Positions 1-12,800 of a stretch of DNA of 64,000 bases are shown in pieces (position 1 is the stretch's first letter; the number at the start of each line of letters is the position of its first letter). The notes beneath the pieces are model-generated. The model was not told where the DNA came from. It ran no database searches and saw only the letters and a list, made by a program, of their open reading frames with translations. Origin of the DNA: Neoceratodus forsteri (lineage: Eukaryota; Chordata; Ceratodontiformes; Ceratodontidae). The stretch lies in contig CM057452.1 in NCBI GenBank assembly GCA_016271365.2, positions 1,247,159,001 through 1,247,223,000 on the forward strand. The letters are read 5' to 3'. A program made the translations under genes and the position numbers.

Positions 1-2126
1 AGAGCATTGTGTCATCAGCGAACAGTGAAATTCTGCCTTCTAGGTCCTGCACAATGTCACTGATGAAGATGTTGAATAGGACCGGTCCCAGCACTGATCC
101 CTGTGGTACCCCACTGGTCACTCTTCCCTCTGTGGAGTGACAGCCATTTACCACCACCCTCTGTGTCCTGCCACCCAGCCAGTTACCTACCCACCACACT
201 ACTGTCCTGCCCACACCCATAGTCCCCAGTTTGTGTAATAGTCTTCTATGTGGCACAGTGTCAAAGGCCTTGCTGATGTCCAGATAAGCCATGTCCACTG
301 CCCTCCCCTGATCCACCTCCCTAGTTACCCAGTCAAAAAATTCAATGAGGTTGGTCTGACATGACCTCCCCCTGGTGAAACCATACTGCCTTGGGTCCTG
401 TAGTCCATTGACAACCAGATGTTCCACCAATCTCTCCTTCAGTAGTGTTTCCATGATCTTCCCCACTACTGAGGTGAGGCTGACTGGTCTGTAGTTCCCT
501 GCTTCCTCTTTGTTCCCACTTTTGTATAAGGGGACTACATCTGCTGTCCTTCAGTCTTTGGGTACCTCCCCTGTTTCCAGTGATTGGCTAAACAGGATAG
601 CCAGAGGTTCAGCCACCACCTCTCTTAGTTCTTTAAGGACCCTGGGGTGCACCCCATTTGGTCCCATTGCTTTATCAACTCTTATTACTTCCAGTTCCTT
701 CAGGACCCTTTCTTGTGTAAAGGGACTTGTGCCCATTTCTGCACCATTCTCACCCCTTGTACTCCCTTCAGACCCATTACCCTTCTCTTCCTCAGTAAAG
801 ACTGAGCAGAAATACCTGTTCAATATGTCAGCTTTACTGTTGTCATCCTCCACGCGGCCCCCATCCTCCCCCTTCAGTCTCACTATCCCTCCCTTTGTCT
901 TTCTTTTTTCACTTATGCACCTGTAAAAGGTTTTGTCCCCTCTACCACTAATTTTGCAATGTGTTCTTCTGTCTGAGCTTTGGCTTCCCTGACTGACCTC
1001 CCTGCCTCCCTTTGCTTCTCCCGGTACTTCTCCCTATCCCCTTCTGCCTGTGTCTTTTTGTGTTGCCTGAATGCAATCTTTTTGGCTTTCACTTTCTTTG
1101 CTACCTCTTTGGAAAACCATAATGGTCTCATCTTCCTTTTCCTCTTGCTAACCTGCTTAATGCATAATTCTGTTGTTCTTGTAATCCCCATTTTAAATAC
1201 TGCCCACTGTTACTCAACCCCTGATTCCTGCCCCATTCCCCTTAATGCCTCTTTCAAGTATCTCCCCATTTTCCCAAAGTCTGCCCCCCTAAAATCCAGG
1301 ATACGTGTTTTTGTGTGGTTTGGTTCTGCTCTTTCTGTGATTTCAAACCACAATGACTGGAGGTCACTGTTCCCCAGGTGCTCCCCCACTGTTACCCCAT
1401 CACACTGTCCCTGTATGTGAGCACAAGGTCCAGTATTGCCTTCTGCTGAGTTGGTTCCATGACCAGTTGCTTGAGGAAGGCACCCTGAAGGAGTCCAGGG
1501 TAAATCTGCTCCTAGTTGATGCTGCTGCTGGGATGCTTCAGTCCACGTCTGGAATATTGAAGTCTCCAACCAGTACTACCTCACCCTTGTCTGCCATGCT
1601 TTGGATGGCTAGCATCAGCTTCCTATCTGTTTCTTCCTCCTGGGCTGGTGGTCTATAGACCACACCTGTGTGGATGGCTGTCCCCATTTTCCTTTCCATC
1701 TTAACCCACAGTATTTCTCCCCCATTTTGTTCCTCCTGGATCTCTGTGGCCCTTATGTCATTTTTTCACATACAGTGCCACTCCTTCTCCCTTCCTGCCT
1801 GCTCTGTCTCTTCTGAATATGTTGTAGCCAGGTATGGCCATCTCCTAGTCATGGTTATCATTACTCCAGGTTTCAGTGATGGCCACAATGTCCAGGTCTG
1901 ACTGCACCATGACAGCCTCCAGATCTTCCATCTTGTTGCTAAGGCTCCTGGCATTTGCACACATGGCTTTCCATGATTTGACCTCCCTAGACTGTTTCAC
2001 TGTTCTACTCCAGCCCCTTCCTTGGTTGTCCATTATCCCTGATTCTCCTTGCTGTCTGCCCTCCTGCTGAATTTTGCCCCTTTTCTGCCTATCCACCTCT
2101 TGGGCGCTAATCTCCATCTTTTGCAC
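1..2126 (-). pseudogene. CR1-A ORF2: endonuclease plus reverse transcriptase
   Basis: ORF2 copies the element's RNA into the genome by target-primed reverse transcription. The endonuclease starts near 1990 on the minus strand (NARSLSNK, then VAITETW). A linker follows at 913-1191 and the RT N-terminus at 551-883. From 550 to 1 the RT frame is open without a break: it holds NYRPVSLT, a DISKAFDTV box, [13 protein letters not shown] and, at the very edge, an intact LFADDT catalytic box. One TGA at about 551 replaces the tryptophan expected in the DWRTA motif. Frameshifts break the endonuclease between 1210 and 1850. So the RT half is well preserved but the whole is not functional. The identification is from family knowledge; residues are read from the sequence. 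Confidence 0.9.
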
Positions 2127-2224
2127 ACGGCTTTGTAGAGATAGCCACTCCTCTGGTTCACTGGTTCCACTGCTAGCTGTGTGGGGTGAGCAAGTAGGTA
2201 CCCTCCTTGCTGGCCTACCACCCC

Positions 2225-2810
2225 CCCTTTGCTAGTTTAAATGCTTGTCAATGTAGCATTTAAACTTATCATTGAGTGCTTGATTCCCTCCAGGATGGAT
2301 GCAGGCTGTCAGGCTTGAACAAACCTCCATCCCTCCAGGTGGGTCCCCAGTCACCAATGAATCCAAACCCTTCCTCACAGCACCAGTTCTTCAATCATGA
2401 GTTAAAGTTCCTGGTGCATGCACTCATATTCTCCTTGCCTCTCTCGCAGGTAGTACTCTGAGAAAGTGACAGAAGTAGCTACTTGCTTGAGACCCTCCCC
2501 ATTTCCTAAACTCTTCCTGAACTTCCTTTGGCTCCCCATTTGCCAGGTCATTAGTACCTAGGTGGATAATGACATCCAGCTCACCCTCCCATCTTGCCTT
2601 CCCAGTGATCCCCAGGATCTTCCTTCCATCCCTCCATGCCATGGCACCTGGCAGGCACCTCACCTCCCTGTCCTCCCCCACCTGTGTTCCTAACTGGATC
2701 CCTCTTATGATGGAGTCCCCCACCAGGATTTGCTTCCTTTTCCTCTGGGGTCCACTGCTTTCCCCGCTGAGGTCACCTCCTTGGCTAACCTCCACATCCT
2801 TTCCTTCCAC
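2225..2810 (-). pseudogene. CR1-A ORF1 with SGNH-hydrolase (esterase) domain
   Basis: The frame reads ILVGDSIIRG (the GDS serine block), then VRCLPGA, then IIHLGTNDLA (the GxND block). This is the SGNH/GDSL esterase domain known from ORF1 of many vertebrate CR1 elements. Further on, in shifted frames, the sequence resembles the C-terminal end of the same domain, where the DGxHL block has decayed to a DSLHP-like text. ORF1 is upstream of ORF2, as in CR1. The protein is thought to have a lipid- or membrane-related role, but that is not shown here. Frameshifts near 2430 make it a pseudogene. Confidence 0.85.
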
Positions 2811-2848
2811 TTCTCTGGGTGCCTCTATTTGGTTGTCCCCATTTTCCA

Positions 2849-4605
2849 GTGTGGCATATGAGTTCTTGTATCATCTGCAAAGAAATGTATGCTAGAATTC
2901 TTTATGTGGGAGTCAAGGTTGTTAATATAGAGGGAGAAAAGGATTGGTCCTAGGATACAGCCTTGAGGTACTCCTCTGGTAATTGGAAGTGGGGCAGAAA
3001 GTAGGCCATCGGCCTTGACTTTCTGTATTCTTTCCATGAGATAACTGGTAAACCACTGCAAGGTGGGTGGAGTGGCACCTATGTGGGCAAGACAGATGAT
3101 TAGGAGGTGATGGTCTACAGTGTTGAAGGCCTTGCTGAGGTCTAGAAAGACTGCACAAGTGACCTTCTTGGTGTCCATTGCATGGATCCAGTCATTAGAG
3201 ACTTTAGCCAAGGCTGAGATGGTACTGTGCTTCGACCTGAAACCAGATTGTGCCAGATTTAGTAGTGAGTGTGCTTCAAGGTGATTATTTAGTTGGTTGT
3301 ATATAACTTTTTCCAACACTTTGGATAGAACAGGCAAGATAGAGATAGGTCGGTAATTGTTTAAGTCACAGGGCTCTCCTGATTTAAAGAAAGGAAGAAC
3401 ATGGGCAGATTTCCAGTAGGATGGAACAGTGGCTGTGGTAATAGAGAGGTTGAAGATGTGAAGGATGGGGGCTGTGAGCTGGGCATAGCCTAACTGTAAG
3501 AAAAATGATTCCGCGCTTTTCTTGGAGTCAAGGCTAAGAATTATATCTTCAACTTCTTTATAGCTAATCTGACACAGCTGGAAGGGATGAGTTGGAGTAG
3601 CATGCATAGAATCTGGTTTAGTGTGGCTATTCACTCGGCTAGAGTGTGGGGAGGAGTCAAATGCCAACCCTGCTGTGGCAAAGTGAAGGTTAAGTTCTTC
3701 GATGATTTGCAGTTTATTTTCAACTATCCCATCCTTGGCCAGAATCTTGGTGGGAAGGGAGGGAGCAGCCGAATGGCCTTCAATAGATTTTTGTGTCTTC
3801 CAGATTTTTTGGGAGTTCCCTTTGGCCTGCTCCAGAGTGGAGATATAGAAGTTTGCTTTAGTTGTCTGTACACTTTTAACACAGGCATTTCTGGCAGTTC
3901 TAAATGCCTGCCAGTCTGCTGGGTTCTATGTGTGCCTGGCCCTAGCCCATAGCTTGTCTCTATTGGATGCATGGAACGGCCTTCCGAAGGAGGTTGTGGA
4001 GTCAAAATCAGTGGTGGAATTCAAGCATGCATGGGATAGTCATAAGGCAGTTCTGGGGGGTTGGGGTAGGAAGAAGTAGGCTGCTGGTTAACTAGGATAT
4101 GCAGCTTATCCAGTAGGTAGGGAAATGGGCAGACTGGGTGGGCCAAGCGGTCCTTATCTGCCGTCAAATTCTATGTTTCTATGTTTCTATGGTAAGTACA
4201 TATTTGAGCTCTTGGGTGAACCACAGATGTGAGATTTTCTGCACCCTCATTTTAACGAGGGGAGCATGCTTGTTAATTAGGGTGGTGAGGTTGCCATTTA
4301 GAACAGAGATGGTGACATCTGCGGATTTGGCCAGATATAGATCTTGCCACCTGATAGTAGCTAGATCGGTTAGGAAGTTTAGTGAGTTGAATTTACGAAA
4401 CGAGCATTTGATTCTGAATTTAGGGTGGTACTTGGTTTTAGGTTGGAATCTTGTGCAAACAACAATATTGTGGTCGCTCATATTGTTATGGAAAACCACA
4501 GAATGTGAGATTTTATGGGGGTGTGAAGTTAAGGTAACATCTAAGAGAGAGCTGTTGGCTGAGTTAGAATTATTGATTCTTGTGGGTTCTGTTACTATTT
4601 GTATG
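2849..4605 (-). mobile_element. L2-like LINE (copy A), truncated and interrupted
   Basis: A minus-strand LINE of the L2 type. The endonuclease C-terminus lies at about 4180-4600 and the RT at 2849-3667. The body is opened by a plus-strand CR1 3' end (about 3960-4192). The RT ends immediately after its catalytic box, where CR1-A begins, so the rest may lie beyond the left edge of the window. Confidence 0.87.
2849..4605 (-). pseudogene. L2-A endonuclease/reverse transcriptase remnant
   Basis: Read on the minus strand, 4600-4180 gives the end of an APE endonuclease (LDVTLTS, then MSDHNIVV) and a linker. 3724-3960 is a linker fragment. 3667-2849 is a long open RT frame. It contains NNYRPISILPVLSKVLEKVI, an SGFRSKHST box, LDLSKAFNTVDH, GVPQGCILGPILFSLYINN and FFADDT, all typical of L2-clade RTs. 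The catalytic aspartates are present. The C-terminal thumb region is missing. It is not functional, because it is truncated and split by an insertion. Confidence 0.88.
3960..4192 (+). mobile_element. CR1 3'-end fragment inserted in L2-A
   Basis: In frame this reads like the last residues of CR1 ORF2 (WNGLPKEVVESKSVVEFK). A short 3' UTR follows with the text about tallying 'actgggtgggccaagcggtcc', and it ends in repeats of atgtttct. It is a severely 5'-truncated copy. The same 3' sequence occurs inverted at 51925-52160. Confidence 0.85.
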
Positions 4606-4751
4606 TGGTATATTACCTGTATATTTTTCTTACCAACATTTTCTGTACACTGTTTTTAAAAACCTGTACTCCTTCCCCCCTTCCCCCCAGGATGCATCTG
4701 GAAATTAGCTAGTTCAGTTCAGTATGCTTTCATGATAAAACTATTCAAATA

Positions 4752-4880
4752 AATTTGTGTGTAGTTGCCCCAAATCCCATAGCTGTATAAAGTGCAGTAT
4801 TTGTATGTATTTGTCCCGTATTCAGTAGTTGTATAAAGTGCAGTAGTTGTGTGCAGTTGTCTGAAATTCAGTATTATAGT
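4752..4880 (+). repeat. 46-bp minisatellite, first array
   Basis: The words tgtataaagtgcagta recur at about 4784 and 4830, 46 bp apart, separated by 'agttgccccaaat'-type text. Two to three degenerate units are visible. The same unit forms a cleaner array at 29635-29775. A short palindrome (tatagtgg...ccactata) follows at about 4875-4902. Confidence 0.7.
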
Positions 4881-5435
4881 GGCACGATAGCACCACTATA
4901 GTTAAGGTTGAGCAGGGGTTTCTATGTTAGCCTCAAATTATGCGTTTTAATATCTTTATAACCATTCCATGGATTTTCTTTTTATTCAATATTTTTAAGG
5001 GCATTACATGTTATTTACATACATCACCATAGGCAATACTTCCCCACAATACCTCACTGTACAATGAAATAAGAAAACAGCCAAAGAGGAAAAAAAAGGG
5101 ATAAGAGACAATTGCAGAAACATTACACTGAAAGTTAGGAAACTAGCAGGCTCAGTAATCAAATTAAAATGGTTCCCATATAATCTTTCCTGACTGTGAG
5201 TTATTGCCATGCATATACTTAATACAATAGACAATGTCCTATAAGATTAACTAGTTAATAACCACTTAACTTTTTAGAAACAGAAAAAAATTAAGAACCA
5301 CAACAAAACAAAAGAATCGGTGGCATCTAACCCCCATTCTGTATACATATACAAGTCAATAATTAAAAAATACTAAAATTGCCAAGACAAATCAGTAATA
5401 CGTTTACACCATCACATACATCAGCAATCCTTCTA

Positions 5436-8400
5436 TCAGTTGTTGTTCCAGACTGCTATTTGATCTAGCACTAAGATACCTTCTAACTGTTCAACAACTG
5501 ATGTGAAAGGGTACAATCTTGATTGGAACTGCTCCAACCTGGCATTAGGACATGATGTCAAGGTCTCTAATTTTTTTATAGATTTACAGTTTAGTAACCA
5601 CATCTTTAAAATAGGAGAAGTAGGGTGAAGCCAAACTGTGTTATCACTTTTAACTGAGCTACTGATACAATCAAGAACAAATAACGTTTCACACCACCCC
5701 AACCCCCAGTGGGGAAGCCCCGAAACTAAATGCTGGAAAGTCAATTGTTCCCACAACCCTACTGCTTTACCAATTAAATCAGAGATTCTCCACCAATAAA
5801 ATGTTAAATGGGGACATCCCCCAACAACATGAAATGGTGTTCCCTTTTGACCACATCCCCTCCAACTGCAATCCGTCAATGAAGTCTTCAGGTGGGCAGT
5901 GCGATCAGGTGTTAAAAAAATACTGTGTGACCACTTTCCACTTAAATTCATGCTAAATGGCTAGTCAAGTAGTTTTAGAACTGTGGCCCAAATTTTCCCC
6001 TAATATTTATTAAAAGGAGGGATATTAGCTTCCATCTCCCAAAGGGCTTGTATTCACTTCACTTGCACCAGACTCCAATCCTTAGAAACCAAAGCATAAT
6101 ATTTGGAGATTAGAAGTGCATTATTGGATTGAATTGCAGATTTCTTAATTTGAATTAGTAGGGGATGTGGTTTTGCAAGCAAGTTCTCTAATCAAGCAGG
6201 CAAGGAAAAAAATAACATACCTGCAAATATCAAAAGAAGTTTGAATGGGGTAGATTAAATTGAGATTTTAGAACCTGGAAAGAGACTATCTTCCCATTTT
6301 CCACAAACTGACCAAACAAAAGTTCATTTATGCTCCCAGGCCCAAAAACCTCCATCCAGCCTTGCTGGGCAAAATGAGTGTGCCACATTATAGGAATCCA
6401 TGCCTCCTGCTTATGAGACATTTCTTAATCCCTTTCTTAATACTTAACCAAATGTTAAAGGTATGTTTCATCCATCTGTTCCTGAAAGTAGATACATCCA
6501 TAGCTCGGGCAACCAGCCATGGTTGTACAGTGGTGATCGTACAAAATTTTATCAGTACTAAGGTATATCTCAAGGTATACCTTGGTGGTATTGAGGCAGG
6601 ATCACATTACAGTCAATACAAATTGAACTTGAGTGCTTCAGTGGTATCTTGAGGTACCTCGAGATATACCTCAGTACTGACAAACTTTTGTACAATCACC
6701 ACTGTATATGCAAAGGGGTTGAGCTGGGAAAATTATCCTCAATATTAGACCAGGATACATCAGAAGGGTGACATAGTATATTAACAATGTAAGTAACTGG
6801 CAGCACCAAAAATAATTTTTTAAATGTGGTACAGTCAAACCTCCCTCCCACTTTCCCCTCTACAAAATTTGCCAATTTATTCTTAGCCACTTATTCCACC
6901 AAATGAATTGCTTAATAGCATGCTCAAGTATAGTCCAGGTACATCTCAGAACTGACAGATGAAGAGTATGAAACAAAAAAATTAAAAGCAGTAAGAAATT
7001 CATCTTGATAGTTTCAACTCTGTTAATAAGAGACATGGGGAGAAGAGACCATTCTATTTACATCCTCTTGTAAAATATGAATGTTTACCATAATTGGCCT
7101 GATAGAGTGAGGTAAAATCTCTAGGCAAATTGATGCCCAGATATCTGACCAGGACACCATCCCAGTAGTACCCACACTGCAATTTAAATTCCTGAGAAAT
7201 CTGTCCACTAGCAATTATAATTTTGCATTTACTTGTATTCACTTTAAAGCCTGATAAGGATCCATAATGGACTAATAAATTCTCCAATTTTGATAAATTC
7301 ATTTCTGGGTCTGGGAGAAAAATTTCAATATCATCTGATCTACTCCTCCCACCCTTACCCCCCAGGATATTGGAGAGCATCTGATCACCTCAGCCAATGG
7401 CTCCATACTGATCACAAAAAGGAGTGGTGAGAGTGGCATCCCTGTCTTGTACCTCTGGAAACAGAAAGAGGGAAGAATAAGTCCCATTTACCTTAACTAC
7501 TGCTCTTGGATTATTACAGTTCATATTCACCCGCTTCAAACAGCCTGGTCCTACCCCCATATTAACTAATGTGTCTTTCAAGAAAGCCCAGTTAAGCCTG
7601 TCAAAGGGTTTTCAGCATTGATCAAAAGAGCTATCTGAGGAGTGTCAACTGTAGCTCCTTTTGAAATAATATTTAAAATACGCCTGATATTGTCAGTCAG
7701 ATGTCTCCAGGGATAAAACCCATCTGGTCAGGGTAAATAAGGAAATAAATAATTTTTTGTTCTCTGGTTGACAGGATCCTTGAAAAATGATAAATCCTTG
7801 GTTTAACAAAGATATAGGTCTATATGACTCAAATAAATGGGGATCTTTCCCGGGTTTCAAAATAACTGAACTAATAGCATCATTCCAAGTTGGGGGTATA
7901 ATACCTGTGGTCTGACATGTTTGAAATACTTCACATAAAATAGGGGAAAGTAAAATTTTACATTTTCTATAAAAGTCCGCAGTATAACAATCAGGGCCTG
8001 GGGCTTTGCCAGTTTTTAATGAATCAAATGCATCTAGAACTTCTTGGATGGTAATAGATCTGTCCAACATCGCATTACTCTTCGAGGTTAACTGTGGTAA
8101 CTGTAAAGATTGAAGAAACTCATTAGTCTTAAGTTTGAACTGCTCTGAGTCTCTATCTTTGGTATATAAGGAGGCATAATAAGAGCAAAAACAGGCAGTG
8201 ATATCCTCTGGATGAGTCTTGTAACTGCCTGAGTTACCACTAGCCTTTATTTTAGGGAAAATTCTATCTGCCACTTCTTTGCAAAGGTGGAAGGCTAACA
8301 ATTTAGAGGCTCTAGCTCAGTGTATTTACGCTTTCTGTAGTGTAACAAAATTTCAACTTTCTTATTATAAAGAGCTTGTAGTTGTTCCCTAACTTGCTGC

Positions 8401-9462
8401 AACTCCTTACCTGTCCGAGAAGTCTGAGATCTTTTTTGCCTAATTTCTAATATTTGCAGCTGTATCTCTAGCCTGCTTTGTAGGGCCTTCCTTTGTTTAT
8501 TTAAGGCAGCAGGCCACCCAATTATTCTGCCCATTAAGACTGCTTTACATGCATCCCATCAAATTTATAGTGAGGGAAAAGGTCCCAGGTTCAGGTCAAA
8601 ATAAGATTTTTTGTTTCTGTATTTATCAGTAAAATAAACTATGGGTTGCCTAAAAGGCCAGAGTTAAACCACCAATATGAACTTTGTGTCATGGGAAGTA
8701 GTCTCAATATCAGAAAAATAGGGATGTGATCTGATTGAGTGATAGAGTGTATATTAGTTGCTATGTGCCTGTTGCTTAGGAACTAAAAAATAATCAATTC
8801 TGGAATATCCCTTGTGTGGTATAGAATAATATGTATAATCATGTTCCTTAGGGTGATGGTCCCACTATATACTGATTAGATCAGATTCATACATTAAGCT
8901 TTTAAGAGTTGTGCAAGCTGTCTTATTAACTGGAGAGTGACTTGCAGTCCTGTCAAGGGAAGGAGCAAGGGTGCAGTTAAAATCCTCACCTGTAATCAAC
9001 ATACCCAAACCCAAAGTGGCCAATTTGTTAAAAATATATTGAAAAAAAGGGCGAGGCATCGGCATTAAGCACATAAATACTTAGCAAATTAACTTTAAGC
9101 AGGCCCAGAGAGCCTGACACCAGTACCAATCTACCCTCTCTGTCAGTTTCAGTATGTAATACATCGAAAGAAACTCCCCATCTAATCAAAATAGCCACCC
9201 CATTTTTCTTTGCTTTAGGATAGGAGGCTGCAAAAACCTTACCCACCCACATTCTATGCAGCTTCAAGTGTTGAGAGTCAGACAAATGGGATTCTTGTAG
9301 AAAAGCTATATCTGCAGACAGACTGTGTAGTTCCACAAGAATCTTCGCCCTCTTAACTACAGTGTGAAGACCTTTCACATTATATGAAATTATTTTGACT
9401 CTCTCCATCATCAAACAAGAAAATAACAACAGTTTTCCCAATGTAATAGTGAAGCACATCAA
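5436..9462 (-). pseudogene. Tx1/L1-A ORF2 remnant
   Basis: The endonuclease starts near 9400 (IISYNVKGL, FLQESHL, then GEDFNC where GDFN is usual). A charged linker lies at 8295-8534. RT fingers occur at 7693-8301 (KTGKAPGPDCYTADFY, ILKPGKDP, SYRPISLLN). The palm is at 7054-7487, where the catalytic box reads RSDD in place of YADD. The C-terminal region at 5436-5951 has the CxxC-H type text usual in L1 (CWRGCGQKG-like with a nearby GGCPHL). Several frameshifts and an internal MITE make it inactive. Confidence 0.83.
6528..6704. mobile_element. Palindromic MITE (Tc1/mariner-type), TA target site
   Basis: The two ends are inverted copies over about 46 bp, starting cagtggtgatcgtacaaaa on the left and ending ttttgtacaatcaccactg on the right. 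TA flanks both sides (6526-6527 and 6705-6706). It lies inside the minus-strand L1-A. The TA duplication and CAGT start fit a non-autonomous Tc1/mariner or pogo element. There is no coding content. Confidence 0.85.
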
Positions 9463-9567
9463 ATGGTGTAAAGGGGATAGATACCACTAATTCAATTAAT
9501 ACAATTAAACCTGAAGGTTGAACTAACCAGAACTTCAAAAACCAAAACAGTTTTTCAACTTTAGCAG

Positions 9568-9812
9568 TGTCAGTCACTCAGCAGGTAGCACACTCACCTC
9601 TGGGGCTGGGAAATCAGAAGGCCGTGGTTCTATCCCCACACCAGGCACTTGGGTTAAATCCCAATACTGACACTGTAGTGCAGCATAAGAGGAATGCTGC
9701 ACTTCTGAGATGCCATTTTTCAGATGAGATGTTAAACCGAGATCCCATCAGCCTGGTGGTAGTTCAGGTGGATGTTAAAGATCGCATGGTACTTCTCAAA
9801 AAGAGTAGGGAA
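9568..9812 (+). mobile_element. tRNA-derived SINE with conserved body
   Basis: A box A-like stretch (tcactcagcaggtagcac) is followed by a box B-like stretch (ggttctatccccac). The body has 'cagatgagatgttaaaccgag' style text. This body resembles one I know from tRNA SINEs of cartilaginous fishes and other early vertebrates, such as HE1. The copy stops where minus-strand L1-B begins, so its 3' end is missing or was used as the junction. The family assignment is from memory. Confidence 0.7.
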
Positions 9813-9899
9813 TTTCTTTTTATTAAAACATAAAAATCAAAATATAAACAAAACTGTATTACATCATACAAAATCATAATGAAAAATAAGACAGAAAAA

Positions 9900-12800
9900 C
9901 AATAAAAAAGCAGTGCATCATACAATAACTTTGAACAAAAAGGAAATTTAGAGTTTGGCCTAAGCTCATCCTCCCTCCCCTACTAAAAGAGTAAAGGAGT
10001 GGTTTTTTTTTTTCAACATTTTGTGAAACATAAGAACCCAAAAACTTGGAAGGAAAAACACAGTGAAACATCACACAAAATCATAATGGGGAAAAAACAT
10101 GAGATAAGTATTGCATCATACAGTAACATTGCACAAAGAATGGGAAGTATAGCATTCCTAAGAAACAAATCAGAATGGGGGAAATTCCTCCAGTTTCACT
10201 TATAAACATCAGAGGCCAAATTTCAGGACTCCATTTCAGAATGGGATTTCATATGTTCCTTTATGAAAGAAAATAACAGAAGTTGGGGAATATAATATTT
10301 TTGTATCGAAAACCAACATCTATTTTGCCAAATCCAATATTTAATATATGCAAGTAGAACCTGTACACTGCATGAATTTAAAATCATCCAGTGATTTGAT
10401 AAAAGTCCTAATACAAAAACATCGTAGTTCAAAAACTGAAAGGGTAAGCATGTCCAACCATTCTGTATTAAGTTCCATAGTCCTAGTAAATATGGGCAAT
10501 CAAAAAATAGATGTTGAATGGTTTCCAGAATATGTTCACATCCTGGTCAAGGGCAAACTCCCTCTGGAAGGTCCTTATGTTTTAAGTTAGTTTTCACATT
10601 TAATTTCCCTTATACACTTAACCAAATCATAGCCCATGTCTTATCAGGTAGTCGAGGATCATTTAACATCCAACAAACACGATTGTTTTCTGCAAAGGTT
10701 CTATCCTCAGAAGGTTCTATTTTAAAAAATTGTTCCACAATGCTAAAGTAGAGTTGATGTCGAATAAGGATACATAGGTGTTGTTTCTGAATCACCCAGG
10801 TATTTAATTTATCTAAGCTGTACTTCACATATGGGGGAAAAGTGTGTAGTTTCAGAGCTTTAGGTAACCCTGCCATATTGCCCCATGTACAAAAAATAAC
10901 ATCCAGTGTATGGTTCAGCCATTGACACCAAGACTGAGAGTTACCCAAGAGTACAGGAACAAAATTAGTATAGAAAAAAATAATACAAAAGAAAACAAGA
11001 GCGTTAGGCATCCCCAGTCCCCCATCAGTCTGTTTACAGTATGTAATTCACCTCTTAGCAGGGTTCAACTGAGACCCCCATAAGGCAGAAAAAAACCATC
11101 TAAACACCTTACTTTCAGCTGGCCCGGTGGCGCTGAGGGTTGAGGCACTGGACGCCACACCTCGCGCTACGCCGGCGACCCGGGTTCGGGAATAGACTCG
11201 GGTGGCCGGGGGTCAGGGGAAAGGGAGGATCGAGGCCCCAACGGATGCCTCCCTCTCAGGGTGGGAACCATGAACGCTTCATGCTCTACACTTTATAGGC
11301 CGGTGGAAGCACCGGCAATAGAAGGGATGGAGGGGCTCCATCTAATGGAGTCGGGAGGGGACATCGCCGACGCATGAGGGCTCTGGCGTGCATCAGCACG
11401 CTATCACTCGGGACGTACGTCCCAAGCGTTCGACGTCCCAGGGGGTAGGGGACGTAAGGGGAGAAAAACAGAAAATCCCCTCCGGCAGCCCTAGATGAAG
11501 GCCACCCTAAGTCCACCTGGACCACCTGCAGGACAGACCCCACTGTGCAAGGAGAGGAGGATGGGCACTCTAGGGGCAGATCCCAAAGGTAGGCAAGGGG
11601 GGACATGAGCGGACGGAAGGAGGGGGCTCCGGAGGTAGTAAGGAGGGATAAAAAGAAAGTAAAAAAAATAAATAAATAAACACCTTACTTTCTAGGGATT
11701 TTAGGATGGGAAAAACATGACTAACCTATGAAAACAAAGATAAGAGGTATGATCGGACCATGTAAATATGTTTACATTTATGCATTTTCCACATATTCCA
11801 CGTTTAACCCGATGCCCGGCAAGCTCTAATTTTATCTTCCAATTACATTCAGCCATATTTAATTGCCCAAAATAAACACTTAAAATGTTTTGGGGTGTTT
11901 ATACTATAGGAGGATCTCCAATGTAAGTTTGCAAGTTGTTCAAAGGGACAATTGGTAAACAAAAGCTTTCACTCAGATTTAATTTATCACCAGATAACGC
12001 AGTAAGATGCTCCAATAAATCTAAAGTATAATTCACCGAAAATCAGTTCTGTACTATGATCACTAAGTTTGTCTGCACGTACACAGGTTTTAATAGAAAA
12101 GGAGTTAAGACTTTGAATACCTGCAATATTTGTGTCTGAATTAATAGTATGAATTACAGGGTCTAAAGTAAGAATATATAGCATAAGACTAAGAGAACAT
12201 CCTTGAAGGACTCCTTTCATAATCCTCTGGGTAAGTCCAAAACACCCACGTATTAATGGACAAACTGATGCATTAGCATAATAACTCTGCAGGAAAGAAA
12301 TAAATTGTTGAGGGATTCCATATTTTAAAAGGCAATTTCATAAAAAATCATGTGATATTCTATCGAATGCTTGGGGCTAATCTAAGCTCAGCACATACAC
12401 TGGTACATTATGTGTTTGACAGTGATCTATTAACTCTCAAAGTGTAAGGGTAACTGATATTTTATGACCAGGAATAGTACAGGTTTGAGAGGAATGAATG
12501 ACATCCTGAAGTGTGTGAACCAGTCTGTTAATTAAATTTTTTTGCAAAAATTTTAAGATCTACATTTAATAATGTAATCAGTCTCCAGTTATCCAGAATA
12601 TTCTTATTTCCTTTTTTTTAAGAAAATAAAAGGTTCCTTTATTCATAATCTCCGGAATTGTATGTAGTTTTAGTAAGCTGTTGTAAACGTGGACTAGTTC
12701 ATCTGGGCAGTAAGTCCATAACCATTTGTAGAATTCTGATAGTAATCCATCACACCCTGGGGCCATGTTTAATGATAATGAATCCATAACAGTGTGTAGC

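Larger units (their letters stand above)
1..2848 (-). mobile_element. CR1-family LINE (copy A), running off the left edge
   Basis: This is a CR1 non-LTR retrotransposon on the minus strand. Going leftward it has an esterase-type ORF1, an APE-type endonuclease, a linker and a reverse transcriptase. The 3' end lies beyond the window. The right edge near 2848 abuts an L2-like LINE whose RT is cut just after its FADD box, so CR1-A probably inserted into that LINE. The strand, the domain order and the text of both ORFs are all typical of CR1. Confidence 0.93.
4972..9566 (-). mobile_element. Tx1/L1-type LINE (copy A), 5'-truncated
   Basis: A minus-strand LINE of the L1 superfamily (Tx1-like). The left end is T-rich, as expected for the reverse complement of a polyA tail. 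ORF2 pieces run right to left in the order endonuclease, linker, RT, C-terminal cysteine region. No ORF1 is present, so it is truncated at the 5' side near 9566. A 177-bp MITE sits inside it at 6528-6704. Confidence 0.85.
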
